Made by a program: the position numbers and the translations under genes. From Rhizorhapis sp036570425 (GTDB lineage: Bacteria > Pseudomonadota > Alphaproteobacteria > Sphingomonadales > Sphingomonadaceae): DNA of 64,000 nucleotides. The notes below the pieces were generated by a model that saw nothing but the letters and a program-made list of their open reading frames with translations, searched no databases and was not told where the DNA came from. The stretch lies in assembly GCA_036570425.1 (NCBI GenBank), contig DATCYF010000021.1:1-64000 (forward strand), read 5' to 3'. Each line of letters begins with the position of its first letter. The stretch's first letter is position 1. Below are positions 1-9,120 of this stretch, one piece after another.

Positions 1-877
1 CACGGAAGGCAAAGAGGTTGAGGAACCCGTGTCCAGCCTGCCGGGCGTGTCGCGCTGGTCCGTCGACCTGATCGTCGCGCGCGCGAGGGAAGCGCGTGAT
101 GCGGGCATACCCTGCCTCGCCCTCTTCCCCAACACGCCGCCTGAAAAGCGCAGCGCGGACGGGAAGGAAGCGCTGAACCCGGATAACCTCATGTGCCGGG
201 CGACCAAAGCGATCAAGGATGCTGTGCCGGATATTGGCATTCTTACCGATGTTGCGCTCGACCCTTATACGAGTCACGGTCAGGACGGCCTGATCGACGC
301 GGAAGGCTATGTCCTTAACGATGCGACCACCGAGGTGCTGACCGGTCAGGCGTTGGCGCAGGCAGCGGCGGGCGCGGACATTATTGCGCCCAGTGACATG
401 ATGGATGGCCGCATCGGTATCATTCGGTCAGCGCTGGAAGATGCAGGCCATATCAATGTGCAGATCATGTCCTATGCCGCCAAATATGCGAGCGCATTTT
501 ATGGGCCATTTCGTGACGCGGTGGGATCGCGCGGACTGCTGAAGGGCGACAAGAAAACCTATCAAATGGACCCCGCCAACAGCGAGGAAGCGCTACGCGA
601 AGTGGCACTGGACCTGGCCGAGGGAGCGGACAGCGTGATGGTAAAGCCGGGCCTGCCCTATCTCGACATCATTCGCGCGGTGAAGACGCGGTTCGAAGTG
701 CCGGTCTTTGCCTATCAAGTGTCGGGCGAATATGCCATGATCGAAGCCGCCGTCGCAGCGGGCGCGGGAGAGCGCGATGCATTGGTGCTGGAAACGCTGA
801 CTGCTTTTAAACGGGCGGGTTGCAGCGGGGTTTTGACCTACCACGCATTGCACGCGGCGCGACTGATGGAAGGATAG
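1..877 (+). CDS. hemB: Delta-aminolevulinic acid dehydratase (porphobilinogen synthase), 5'-truncated
   Basis: Condenses two 5-aminolevulinates to porphobilinogen in cytosolic haem synthesis. The reading frame is open to the left edge (first full codon at base 2), so about 40 N-terminal residues of a usual ~330 are missing. Both active-site lysines are visible: YAAKYAS (codon 482-484) and the Schiff-base lysine in VMVKPG (codon 644-646). The metal segment reads DVALDPYTSHGQDGL: the three zinc-binding cysteines of the E. coli type are replaced by Ala and Asp, which is the zinc-independent, Mg-dependent form seen in Pseudomonas and alphaproteobacteria. The stop is 2 bases before the next start, so the two genes are probably cotranscribed. 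Identity is certain; only the 5' end is missing. Confidence 0.97.
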   Translation, partial: TEGKEVEEPVSSLPGVSRWSVDLIVARAREARDAGIPCLALFPNTPPEKRSADGKEALNPDNLMCRATKAIKDAVPDIGILTDVALDPYTSHGQDGLIDAEGYVLNDATTEVLTGQALAQAAAGADIIAPSDMMDGRIGIIRSALEDAGHINVQIMSYAAKYASAFYGPFRDAVGSRGLLKGDKKTYQMDPANSEEALREVALDLAEGADSVMVKPGLPYLDIIRAVKTRFEVPVFAYQVSGEYAMIEAAVAAGAGERDALVLETLTAFKRAGCSGVLTYHALHAARLMEG

Positions 878-879
878 TC

Positions 880-1425
880 ATGGACCCATTGATACTGCCG
901 TTTGGCGGCAAGAGCCCGAAAATCCATCCGAGCGCCTTTATCGCCCCCGGTTGCAAGATTATTGGCGATGTGGAGATCGGCGCGAATGCGAGCGTCTGGT
1001 ATAATTGCGTCATCCGCGCGGATGTGAATCATATCCGCATCGGCGCTGGCACCAATATCCAGGACGGCACCATCATCCATTGCGATAGCGACAAGGACGG
1101 CGCGGGGGGCTTTCCCACTGTCATTGGCGAAGACGTGCTGGTCGGCCACATGGCCATGCTGCATGGTTGCACGTTGCAGGACCGCGCGTTCGTCGGACTG
1201 GGAGCGATCGTCATGGATGGCTGCATAATAGAGGGTGACGCCATGCTGGCCGCCGGCGCTATGCTGACGCCGGGTAAGAGCGTCCTTCACCGTCAGCTTT
1301 GGGGCGGCCGTCCCGCCAGATATATGCGTGATCTGGATGACGATGCCGTCACCCGCATGCGGGAAGGCGTGGAGCATTACGTTCACAACGCGAAAGCGCA
1401 TACGGGCGCGATAAAGGCGCTATAA
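880..1425 (+). CDS. Gamma-carbonic-anhydrase-like hexapeptide-repeat protein
   Basis: A 181-residue left-handed beta-helix protein of the gamma-carbonic anhydrase/YrdA family. Isoleucine-rich hexapeptide turns run through most of its length. Three histidines sit where the family binds zinc or iron: H67 in TIIHCDSD and H90 and H95 in VGHMAMLHGC. An in-frame ATG at 820 lies deep inside hemB; the ATG at 880, right after the hemB stop, gives the usual family length. The 3' end overlaps the convergent prsT stop by 6 bases. Real carbonic anhydrase activity is unproven for many members, so the substrate is left open. Confidence 0.9.
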   Translation: MDPLILPFGGKSPKIHPSAFIAPGCKIIGDVEIGANASVWYNCVIRADVNHIRIGAGTNIQDGTIIHCDSDKDGAGGFPTVIGEDVLVGHMAMLHGCTLQDRAFVGLGAIVMDGCIIEGDAMLAAGAMLTPGKSVLHRQLWGGRPARYMRDLDDDAVTRMREGVEHYVHNAKAHTGAIKAL

Positions 1426-3462
1426 CCTCGACAGCAACGCCTTCGCTTTACCACCATCTCCAAAGCCATCGGTTGAAGCTGCCACCGTCAGCACTTTGCG
1501 GGCCTGCGCTTTCATTCCTGCTTTGGCATAAACCTCCCCCAGATGCAGGTTCAGCAGCGGGTGCTGCGGCGATATGGCGACTGCCTTTTCCAGCAGGTCG
1601 ATACTCGTGCGCCCTGCGCCGCCCGCCTTGTAGGACGCCCAGCCATAAACATCGCTCGTCACTGGGCTGGATGGCTGCAAAGCATAGGCCCGTCGGGCAA
1701 GGGTCAGCGCAGCCTTCGCGTTTCCCTGTCCCAACCGCGCCCACGCAAGATCCGATAACAAAAGCGCGTCCTCGCCTCCCGTGCGGCGGCGCAACCATTC
1801 AAGCGTAGCGGCGGCCCGGTCCCACTGCCCCGTTTCCAGATAAGCCTTGGCCGCAAGACGATTGGCCGGAATACTCAGCGGATTTTGCGTGATGTAAAGG
1901 CGGAGGACATTCATCGCGGAAGCGGGATTGCCCGCACGCCCGAACGCTGCCACCATCCGCAGCGCTGTCCCCTCCGTGAACGCGAGATTTCCCGCCTTTT
2001 GGTAGGCTTCCGCCGCGTCGGCATAGCGCCCGGCCGCAGACAGCGCATCGCCGTACAGGACATGTGCGTCCGGAACAGCCATGTTGGCTTGCTGCAAGGT
2101 TTGCGCATGCGCCACGGCCTCGACAGTCTGTCCGGCTTCCAGCAGAGCGCGAACGTAGGGCACCACAGCGGAAAGGGAATGCGGTGCCGCAATCGCTTCG
2201 CCCGCCAGCAAGACAGGGGCTCCGGCACCTGCAAACACAGTGGCGTCGTTCCGCACCGGCAACGATGCCCGATCCAGCAGTTGCGCTGCGATCTGGGGCT
2301 TGCCCAACGCTTCGTGCGCGCGCGCGGCGAGAGTCAGGCTGTAGCTATCCGCATCCCCTCTTTCGATCAGCGGTTGAAGTGCCTGCGCCGCAGCGCTGAA
2401 ATTTCCGGCCTGATATTGCGCAGCGCCCAGCAATCGCCGCCCCTTGATGTTGAGCGGCTGAAGGGACAGCAACCGGTCGAACCGCTCCGACGCAAGCGTA
2501 TAGTTGCCGCCTTCATAATGCAGCACGCCGGTGAGCAGCATCACGGCGGGAACACCGTCCATACTGCCGCCGGTACGCTGCAACAGCTTTCGGGCCAGAT
2601 CGTAATTCCGCGCCCGTGCCGCCATCGCCGCCTGCATGAAGAAGGCCCGCGGATTGCCCGGATCAAGCGCGATCATCTTGCGAGTGAGCGCCAGCATTTG
2701 GCGCGTCCTGCCTATCTCGCCCAGGGTTGCGGCATATTCGCCCAGCGCGGGCACGTTGTTGCGGTCGATTGCCAGTGCCTTCCGGAACCAGGGAAGCGCT
2801 GCGCGCAATCCATATTGGTCACGGATCAGGGTGCCGCGAAAAATGATGGCATCGACGTTCCGGGGATTGATCCGAACCGCCCGACCCGCCGCGATCCCTG
2901 CGCCACCCTGATCCCCCCGCGCCAGCCGGAAGCGCGCTATGTCCGTCCAGCCGTGACTGTCATTGGGTGCGAGTTTCAACATGCGACCGAATGCTTCGGC
3001 GGCCTCATCCATTCTGCCCTGCGCCTGAAACGCCTTGCCCGCCATGCGTTGCGCTTCGCCGCGATAGCGGGGGGCAACGTCTTCAGCCAAGGCTTCGTCG
3101 AGCGCATCATCGAAGCGCCCCTGAAGCAGCAGCGCCCGCGCCATCAGATGCCGGGTGAGCGGCACCGCGACTCCCAATTCCCGCGCGCGGCCAATTTCCG
3201 CTTCGCCTCCGGGACCATCACCCAGCGCCAACAGAGCCTGTGCTTGCAGCAAGCGTGCGCTGCCCCATTGCGGATCGGCCTTGACCGCATTCAGCAATTC
3301 AATGCGAGCGGTTCGTGCATCGCCCTTGCGCAGCGCCGCGACGCCCCGGTTATAGGCCTGATGCGCGTCTTCTCCGCTGCCTGCGACAACGGCATAGGCA
3401 GGCAGACCAAGGGCCAGGCAGAGCGCGGCGGCAGACAGCACATATTTTCCACGCTGTCGCAT
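1420..3462 (-). CDS. prsT: TPR-repeat protein of the XrtA/PEP-CTERM exopolysaccharide system (PrsT-type)
   Basis: About 680 residues: an N-terminal signal peptide (MRQRGKYV then a hydrophobic stretch ending in PAYA), then tetratricopeptide repeats over nearly the whole chain (for example GVAALRKGDARTARIELLNA, ALLALGDGPGGEAEIGRA). This suggests an exported scaffold. It is last in an operon with a PrsR-type regulator, a PrsK-type kinase and a sugar transferase, the known neighbourhood of PrsT. An upstream in-frame ATG at 3480 would overlap prsR; the ATG at 3462 starts one base after the prsR stop and gives a cleaner signal peptide, so it is preferred. Betaproteobacterial PrsT proteins are longer (over 900 residues). 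The name rests on context plus architecture. Confidence 0.78.
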   Translation of the reverse strand: MRQRGKYVLSAAALCLALGLPAYAVVAGSGEDAHQAYNRGVAALRKGDARTARIELLNAVKADPQWGSARLLQAQALLALGDGPGGEAEIGRARELGVAVPLTRHLMARALLLQGRFDDALDEALAEDVAPRYRGEAQRMAGKAFQAQGRMDEAAEAFGRMLKLAPNDSHGWTDIARFRLARGDQGGAGIAAGRAVRINPRNVDAIIFRGTLIRDQYGLRAALPWFRKALAIDRNNVPALGEYAATLGEIGRTRQMLALTRKMIALDPGNPRAFFMQAAMAARARNYDLARKLLQRTGGSMDGVPAVMLLTGVLHYEGGNYTLASERFDRLLSLQPLNIKGRRLLGAAQYQAGNFSAAAQALQPLIERGDADSYSLTLAARAHEALGKPQIAAQLLDRASLPVRNDATVFAGAGAPVLLAGEAIAAPHSLSAVVPYVRALLEAGQTVEAVAHAQTLQQANMAVPDAHVLYGDALSAAGRYADAAEAYQKAGNLAFTEGTALRMVAAFGRAGNPASAMNVLRLYITQNPLSIPANRLAAKAYLETGQWDRAAATLEWLRRRTGGEDALLLSDLAWARLGQGNAKAALTLARRAYALQPSSPVTSDVYGWASYKAGGAGRTSIDLLEKAVAISPQHPLLNLHLGEVYAKAGMKAQARKVLTVAASTDGFGDGGKAKALLSRL

Positions 3463-3463
3463 A

Positions 3464-4840
3464 TCAGGCCTGCATCTCATATTGTTTCAGAAGATCGTAA
3501 AGCGTTGGCCGGCTGATCCCCAGCATCTTGGCTGCGCCGGAAATATTGCCCTGAGTCCGGGCAATGGCGCGGCGGATCGCCTTCCGGTCAGCCATTTCCC
3601 GCACGGCCTTCAGATTGATGACGTCAGCAGAGTCCTCATCCTTGCCATCAAGGTCGAGATCAGCAGCCGTCACCAGCTTGCCGTCAGCCATGATCACAGC
3701 GCGCTTCATGCGATTTTCAAGTTCCCGGACATTGCCCGGCCATGTCCAGGCATCAAGCGCGGCCAGCGCGTCCGGCGCCAGCCCCCTGACCGCCGGATTC
3801 ATATCCTTGGCAAAGCGCGTCAGGAAGTGCTTGGCGAGCAGCACTGCGTCGCCGGGCCGCTCGGCGAGTGTGGGGATGCGCACGACGATTTCGGCCAGCC
3901 GGTAATAAAGATCCTCACGAAAGCTCGCCGCGCTGATCATCGCTTCCAGATTCTGATGGGTAGCGCATACGACGCGCGTATCGACGGGAATAGCCTTCCG
4001 CCCGCCAATTCGTTCAATCACTCGCTCCTGCAGGAACCGCAGCAACTTGACCTGAAGCGGCAGCGGAATGTCGCCCACTTCGTCCAGAAACAGGGTGCCC
4101 CCATTGGCCTGTTCGATCTTGCCCTCGGTCGTTTTGACGGCGCCCGTGAAGGCCCCTTTTTCATGGCCGAACAGCTCGGATTCCAGCAGGTTTTCAGGGA
4201 TCGCCGCGCAGTTGATCGCGACAAACTGACCCTTTCTTCGGCTGCTGCTGTCATGGACGCCGCGGGCCAGCAATTCCTTGCCTGTGCCACTTGCACCCAA
4301 CAGCATGACGGAAACATCGGCGTTCGCCACGCGCTCGATCGTGCGCGCAACCTTCAGCATTTCGGGCGCGCCAGTGATCATGCGGCCAAGCACGCGATTA
4401 TCCTCCGCCCCCATATTGGCAAGGCGCAGATTCTCCTTCTCCAGCGCATGAACATGGAAGGCGCGCGAAACGATCAGGCCGAGCTCATCGATGTCGAGCG
4501 GCTTCTGGTAAAAGTCATAGGCGCCGCTGGAAATGGCACGGAGCGCGCTTTCCCGCGCGCCATGCCCAGACGCGACGATCACCTTGGTATCGGGCTTCAA
4601 TGCCAATATTTCCTCAAGCGTCGCGAACCCTTCGGCGGTGCCATCCGGATCGGGCGGAAGGCCAAGGTCGAGCGTGACCACATCAGGCTCCTCGGCGCGC
4701 AATATCTCCACCGCCTGCGCCCTGTCGCCCGCGACCAGAACCTGATAGTCCTCATAGGCCCAGCGCAGTTGGCGCTGCAGGCCCACATCGTCCTCAACGA
4801 TCAGCAGCTTGGTTGACGATTTAGAGCGGTTGTCGCTCAT
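3464..4840 (-). CDS. prsR: Sigma-54-dependent response regulator, PEP-CTERM type (PrsR)
   Basis: A 458-residue NtrC-family activator. Receiver domain at about 11-125 with phospho-acceptor D58 (VVTLDLG). The AAA+ domain has Walker A GASGTGKE at 182-189, the sigma-54 contact loop GAFTGA at 229-234 and Walker B TLFLDEVGD. A Fis-type helix-turn-helix ends the chain (NISGAAKMLGISRPTLYDLL). Its start overlaps the prsK stop as TGATG, the usual arrangement for a cognate kinase/regulator pair. Members of this subfamily activate RpoN promoters of exosortase-linked exopolysaccharide and PEP-CTERM genes. I could not find a convincing -24/-12 element upstream of its own operon. Confidence 0.9.
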   Translation of the reverse strand: MSDNRSKSSTKLLIVEDDVGLQRQLRWAYEDYQVLVAGDRAQAVEILRAEEPDVVTLDLGLPPDPDGTAEGFATLEEILALKPDTKVIVASGHGARESALRAISSGAYDFYQKPLDIDELGLIVSRAFHVHALEKENLRLANMGAEDNRVLGRMITGAPEMLKVARTIERVANADVSVMLLGASGTGKELLARGVHDSSSRRKGQFVAINCAAIPENLLESELFGHEKGAFTGAVKTTEGKIEQANGGTLFLDEVGDIPLPLQVKLLRFLQERVIERIGGRKAIPVDTRVVCATHQNLEAMISAASFREDLYYRLAEIVVRIPTLAERPGDAVLLAKHFLTRFAKDMNPAVRGLAPDALAALDAWTWPGNVRELENRMKRAVIMADGKLVTAADLDLDGKDEDSADVINLKAVREMADRKAIRRAIARTQGNISGAAKMLGISRPTLYDLLKQYEMQA

Positions 4841-6927
4841 CAGGCGGCCCTTTCCGTATTTTTGTGGATGTTCTGCGTGGCTGGCACGGCCACGGGCAGG
4901 ATCAAGGTGAAGCGGCTGCCTTCGCCCTCGCGGCTTTCCACGTCGATCCGGCCATTCATGGCGGCAGCCAGGGCGCGCGCCTCGAATGCCCCAATGCCAA
5001 AACCGCCTTCCTTGTTGGAAACGAAGGGCTTGAAAAGCTGGCTGCGAATGAACTCCGCGCTCATGCCGCAGCCCCGGTCAATCACTTCCACCGAAACATG
5101 CATACCCTGCTGACCAAGGCGCATCGTCACCGGATTTGCGGGCGTGCTTGCATCTATGGCATTCTGGACAAGATGGTTCAGAATTTGTTCCAGCCGCACA
5201 GGATCGGCCATGACCTGAACCACCGCATCCCCGCTAAGAATGACGGGATGCTGTTGGCCTTTGATCGCAACGACATTCTCTGCGAGGGACCGGAGTGCAA
5301 CCGCTCTGGGCTCTTCATAGCGCGCACGGTTATGCTGTGACAGACGAGCCAGCATGTCGTTCATTTTCCCTACGGATTCCTCCAGGGTGGCGATCATGTC
5401 GGCCCGGAATTCGGGATTGTCCGCGTGCCGCCGGGCGTTGCGGGCGACCAGGCTAAGCTGGCTCACCAGATTCTTGATGTCGTGCATGATGAAGGCGAAG
5501 CGGCGGTTGAACTCCTCGAAACGCTGCGCTTCGGAAAGCGCCTCCTGCCCTTGCGCTTCGGATATGTAGCTGGCCACCTGCCGTCCGACGACGCGCAGCA
5601 TGTCCAGATCCTCCCAGTCAAGCTCCCGCCCGACGAGCGGCCGCGCCAGCAATACGGCCCCCGCGAGCCGTTCAAAATGAATGAGCGGAACCAGTGCCCA
5701 GGCGCGGTTCTCTTCGATCATCCAGGAAGGAAGACCGAGTTGCCCTCCGTTCTGATGCTTTCCCCGTTCCTGATCAAGTTCGATGATCCAGCCGCTTTCC
5801 TCCAGCGCAACCATTTGCCTGGCGTTCATTGCCACGGCCGGAATGTCGGCATCGCGCCAGTTCCAACGCGCCTGGACACTGAGCGCACCGCTCTCGCCCG
5901 GCAGCAACAGCACGCCTGCCGGCGACTCCGTGATATCGGCAATGGCCTTGACCACCCGTTCATAGAAGGGCGCAGCTCCCTCGCCCGGGCGGCCGATGGT
6001 GTTGGTAAAGCGAATCCATTCGTTGCGATAATCGTAGCGATGCTGGAAGAAATGCTTGGCGATCTTCACCTTGAACCAGGCACGAAATTTCCCGGACGGC
6101 AGCAGTACCAATGCCCCCACCAGCATGACGAAAACGAAACTGATCTGCACCACACGGGCGTAATCCCCGCCGAGCGCTTGCGCCGCCACGGCGATCACGA
6201 CCATGGCGATAAGATAGGCCCCGATCGCGACAAGTGAGAGCGACTGAAAAGTGATGGTGCGCGACAGCCGCAATTTCCAGCTTGCGTTGCGGTGCGCGCC
6301 CAAAGCGAAAACCGGCACGAGCACCGCCATCGCGCAGCCGCGCATGGCATAAAGCTCGGGCACGTCTCCCTTGGTCAGGTAAGAAAAAGTGTAGAGATTG
6401 AGATCATAAGTCCACATGGCCGTCAGCGCCGCCAATGACAGGCGTATGCCCCAACGCGCTTCAGGCGCGGACATGGTATAGAGATTATGCACCAACACCA
6501 GCGCGCCCACCGCCACCATCATCCGCAGGGCAACCGAGACGAAGAACAGGCTATCCAGCACAGCCCTTTCCGCAGCGATAATGTCCACCAGCCATTGCAG
6601 CATCAACACAATGCCAAGCACCGTGTAGATGGCAGTCACGGCGGCAGGATGCTCATTGGTCCGCCGCTCGCCGCGATGCAGGATCACGAACATGAAAGAC
6701 AGCCAGGCGAAATTGCGCAGCCCCTCCGCCATGCCGGGCAAGATGTCGGCGTTGCCGCCAACAGCCGTGCATAAGGCCCAGAAAGCCGTCAGCGCGAGTG
6801 CGGCGGTCAGCAGATGCTGCTGCAATATCGCCTCACGCCGGCGCGACGTCCATATCGCAAGCGCGGCATAGAGCGCTGCGGCCAGCGCATGGCCCCATTG
6901 CGCAAGGAAAAGCAGCACCGGGCCCAC
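4840..6927 (-). CDS. prsK: Sensor histidine kinase of the XrtA/PEP-CTERM system (PrsK)
   Basis: About 695 residues. The N-terminal third holds roughly eight hydrophobic membrane segments, followed by a GAF-like region. The kinase core has the H-box FAFIMHDIKNLVSQL, N-box HLVQNAIDAST and ATP-lid motifs DRGCGMS and GGFGIGAFEA, all of which look functional. Two GTG starts are possible. The one at 6951 lies inside the upstream gene and has no ribosome binding site. The one at 6927 follows that gene's TAG by two bases and has GGAGGGGG about 10 bases upstream, so it is chosen. It presumably phosphorylates the PrsR encoded next. The signal sensed is unknown. Confidence 0.88.
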   Translation of the reverse strand: MGPVLLFLAQWGHALAAALYAALAIWTSRRREAILQQHLLTAALALTAFWALCTAVGGNADILPGMAEGLRNFAWLSFMFVILHRGERRTNEHPAAVTAIYTVLGIVLMLQWLVDIIAAERAVLDSLFFVSVALRMMVAVGALVLVHNLYTMSAPEARWGIRLSLAALTAMWTYDLNLYTFSYLTKGDVPELYAMRGCAMAVLVPVFALGAHRNASWKLRLSRTITFQSLSLVAIGAYLIAMVVIAVAAQALGGDYARVVQISFVFVMLVGALVLLPSGKFRAWFKVKIAKHFFQHRYDYRNEWIRFTNTIGRPGEGAAPFYERVVKAIADITESPAGVLLLPGESGALSVQARWNWRDADIPAVAMNARQMVALEESGWIIELDQERGKHQNGGQLGLPSWMIEENRAWALVPLIHFERLAGAVLLARPLVGRELDWEDLDMLRVVGRQVASYISEAQGQEALSEAQRFEEFNRRFAFIMHDIKNLVSQLSLVARNARRHADNPEFRADMIATLEESVGKMNDMLARLSQHNRARYEEPRAVALRSLAENVVAIKGQQHPVILSGDAVVQVMADPVRLEQILNHLVQNAIDASTPANPVTMRLGQQGMHVSVEVIDRGCGMSAEFIRSQLFKPFVSNKEGGFGIGAFEARALAAAMNGRIDVESREGEGSRFTLILPVAVPATQNIHKNTERAA

Positions 6928-6929
6928 CG

Positions 6930-8318
6930 CTAGCGCGCCCCCTCCGGCCACAAAACGACGCGCAGGGTCTGCAGCAGGATCAGAATATCAAGGAAAGGCG
7001 TGTAGTTCTTGGCATAATAAAGGTCGTATTCCAGCTTCTGCCGCGCATCCTCAACCGATGCGCCATAGGGATAATTGATCTGAGCCCAGCCGGTAATGCC
7101 CGGCTTCACCATGTGCCGCTCAGCATAATAGGGCATGTGCTTTTCCAGATCCTCAACGAACTGCCGTCGCTCGGGACGCGGTCCGACAAAGCTCATTTCT
7201 CCCTTCAGCACGCTCCAGGCCTGGGGAAGTTCGTCGATGCGCAGCTTGCGGAAGATATGGCCGACGCGAGTGACGCGGGGATCATTTTCGGACGCCCAGA
7301 CCGCCTGCCCCGCAATTTCGGCATCCTGCCGCATGGAGCGGAGCTTGATGATCTCAAACTCCTGTCCATAGAGGCCGACACGGTTCTGGCGGAAGAAAGC
7401 CGGACCCTTGCTGTCCAGCTTCACGATTATTGCTGCAAGCAGGATGATGGGCGCGGTAAGCGCCAGCAACAGGACACTCGCGATGATGTCGAACAGACGC
7501 TTGGCGAAGCCCGAGAGCCGCCGCCCGGAAGAAAATCCATCCGAAAAAATGAACCAGCTTGGATTGACGCTATCAAGGTCGACGCGCCCTGTCTCCCGCT
7601 CCAGAAAACTGGAGAGATCGTTGACATGCACGCCCGTGGTCTTGATACGAAGAAGATCGGATAATGGAAGCGCGTTGCGACGCTCCTCCAGGGCCAGCAC
7701 AACCTCACTTGCGCCGAGGCGGACCACGAAATCCGAGAGGTTGTAGATTGCCGAACGGTCAATGGCTTCGGGGATGACCTTCGCCCCATCATTCATTGCA
7801 ATGTAGCCCACGATGGAAAAGCCGCTGCCCCGGCGGTCGGCCAGCTTGCGGATGCGCTCGGCACGTGGTCCCGCACCCAGCACGATCAGACGGCGCTTGA
7901 AGGCTTCGCCGCCGATAAAATGGCCCAGGAGAATCCGTAGAAAGATGAGCAGCAGAAACGCAAAGGTCATCGCGTAAAGGGAATTGGACCGCCACAATGT
8001 CGCGCCCGGCCGAACAAAGGCAATGAATGAAAGAAAAATGACCCCTAGCGAGATGGCAACCAGCAGCCGCGCCGTGGCGAAGCGGAGCGATTGAAGCGCT
8101 TCCGTCCCATACACGCCAACCGCGATCATCGCGACTTGCAGTGAGAGGGCAAAGCTGACCAGCGGAATATAGCGCGTCGGCAGCGGCTCCACAGCCATGC
8201 CGATCTGGTGCGCCCGAAATATCCATCCGGCCTCAGCCGCGCCCAGCAGCAGCACGAAATCCAGAAATGCGAGCAGCAAAACCGCATGAGGAATATAATG
8301 TTTGAACAATCTGATCAT
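6930..8318 (-). CDS. Polyprenyl-phosphate sugar-1-phosphate transferase initiating exopolysaccharide
   Basis: A 462-residue integral membrane enzyme. About four N-terminal membrane helices are followed by a nucleotide-binding-like central domain (RRLIVLGAGPRAERIRKL), a fifth hydrophobic segment, and the C-terminal bacterial sugar transferase domain. That domain has the conserved stretches KLRSMR, VTRVGHIFRKLRIDELPQ, LKGEMSFVGPRPE and KPGITGWAQIN. The family transfers a sugar phosphate from a nucleotide sugar to undecaprenyl phosphate, the first step in polymer repeat-unit synthesis. It is the first gene of the operon with prsK, prsR and prsT, matching the exosortase-associated transferase subfamily. 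Which sugar it transfers cannot be read from sequence. Confidence 0.92.
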   Translation of the reverse strand: MIRLFKHYIPHAVLLLAFLDFVLLLGAAEAGWIFRAHQIGMAVEPLPTRYIPLVSFALSLQVAMIAVGVYGTEALQSLRFATARLLVAISLGVIFLSFIAFVRPGATLWRSNSLYAMTFAFLLLIFLRILLGHFIGGEAFKRRLIVLGAGPRAERIRKLADRRGSGFSIVGYIAMNDGAKVIPEAIDRSAIYNLSDFVVRLGASEVVLALEERRNALPLSDLLRIKTTGVHVNDLSSFLERETGRVDLDSVNPSWFIFSDGFSSGRRLSGFAKRLFDIIASVLLLALTAPIILLAAIIVKLDSKGPAFFRQNRVGLYGQEFEIIKLRSMRQDAEIAGQAVWASENDPRVTRVGHIFRKLRIDELPQAWSVLKGEMSFVGPRPERRQFVEDLEKHMPYYAERHMVKPGITGWAQINYPYGASVEDARQKLEYDLYYAKNYTPFLDILILLQTLRVVLWPEGAR

Positions 8319-8400
8319 GCGGTTCCGGCCCTCAACTCCCGTCAGGTATTAGCAGCCGGTCTGACAACAGAGTGTAAACATTCCCGACGCGGAACGGCAC

Positions 8401-8417
8401 TGTCGCGCAAATTGACA
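8401..8417. promoter_or_regulatory. Inverted repeat upstream of the sugar transferase/prs operon
   Basis: TGTC-N9-GACA about 83 bases before the sugar transferase ATG, next to a run of A/T. It lies in the divergent 166-base region shared with the DedA-family gene. It may be an activator site (PrsR is the obvious candidate), but no matched copy elsewhere in the window supports this. Confidence 0.3.
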
Positions 8418-8484
8418 AAAAAATTCTGAACGGCCCCAAACAGTGGCTGGCGTGACCCTGAAATTGCAGCTAACGCCATCGGCG

Positions 8485-9066
8485 ATGTTGAGACGCCTTT
8501 ACAACTGGACGCTTGAAAAGGCGGCCCACCATCACGCGCCGCGCTGGCTTTTCGGTATCAGCTTTGCGGAAAGCAGCTTTTTCCCCATCCCACCCGATGT
8601 GCTGCTGGGTCCCATGTGCCTGGCCAAACCGAAGCGCGCCTTTTATTATGCCTTCATATGTACATTGGCGTCGGTTCTGGGCGCATTGCTTGGCTATGCC
8701 ATCGGATTTTTCCTGTTCGATACGGTGGGGAAAGCGATCCTCAACGCTTATGGCCTGCTGCACCAGTTCGATGAATTTGCCGGCCGTTTCAATGAGCAGG
8801 GTTGGATCATTGTCATGCTGGCAGGTTTTACGCCGCTGCCTTTCAAGGTGATCACCATCGCTGCAGGCACGACGAAAATGCCGCTCTACATCCTGATCGT
8901 GGCGAGCATCATTTCCCGCGCGGCCCGCTTCTTTATGGAGGCAGCGCTGCTATGGAAATTCGGCGAGCCGATGAAGCGGGTCATAGACAGGAATTTCGGG
9001 CTTATCACGACGGTGGTCGGCATGCTGGGTGTTGGCGGGTTCGTAGCGGTCCGATATATCGTCTAG
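8485..9066 (+). CDS. YqaA/DedA-family membrane protein (VTT domain)
   Basis: A 193-residue membrane protein related to the DedA/TVP38 (VTT-domain) families. A re-entrant-type segment FAESSFFPIPPDVLLGP is followed by long hydrophobic helices and a second re-entrant motif GFTPLPFKVITIAAG; the paired proline-bearing motifs typify the superfamily, some of which flip undecaprenyl or other phospholipids. The ATG at 8485 (MLRRLYNWTLE) matches the usual family N terminus; an upstream GTG at 8443 would add 14 unusual residues and has no ribosome binding site. It is divergent from the exopolysaccharide operon. No substrate is assigned. Confidence 0.85.
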   Translation: MLRRLYNWTLEKAAHHHAPRWLFGISFAESSFFPIPPDVLLGPMCLAKPKRAFYYAFICTLASVLGALLGYAIGFFLFDTVGKAILNAYGLLHQFDEFAGRFNEQGWIIVMLAGFTPLPFKVITIAAGTTKMPLYILIVASIISRAARFFMEAALLWKFGEPMKRVIDRNFGLITTVVGMLGVGGFVAVRYIV

Positions 9067-9120
9067 AAAATCCCATTCTCCTCTAGCGCTTTCCGTCCGC
9101 TTTGGGTTAGCAGGCCGCTG

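Noticed and set aside
1885..3516. A 543-codon open frame on the plus strand opposite prsT
   Set aside because: It mirrors the coding strand of prsT, has low-complexity Arg/His/Gln composition and no ribosome binding site. Such frames are expected opposite GC-rich genes.
3482..4816. A 444-codon plus-strand frame opposite prsR
   Set aside because: Antisense shadow of a gene with complete AAA+ motifs; no family motif of its own.
8319..8484. RpoN (-24/-12) promoter for the prs operon
   Set aside because: I looked for TGGCAC-N5-TTGC on the minus strand and found no acceptable match, so only an inverted repeat is reported.
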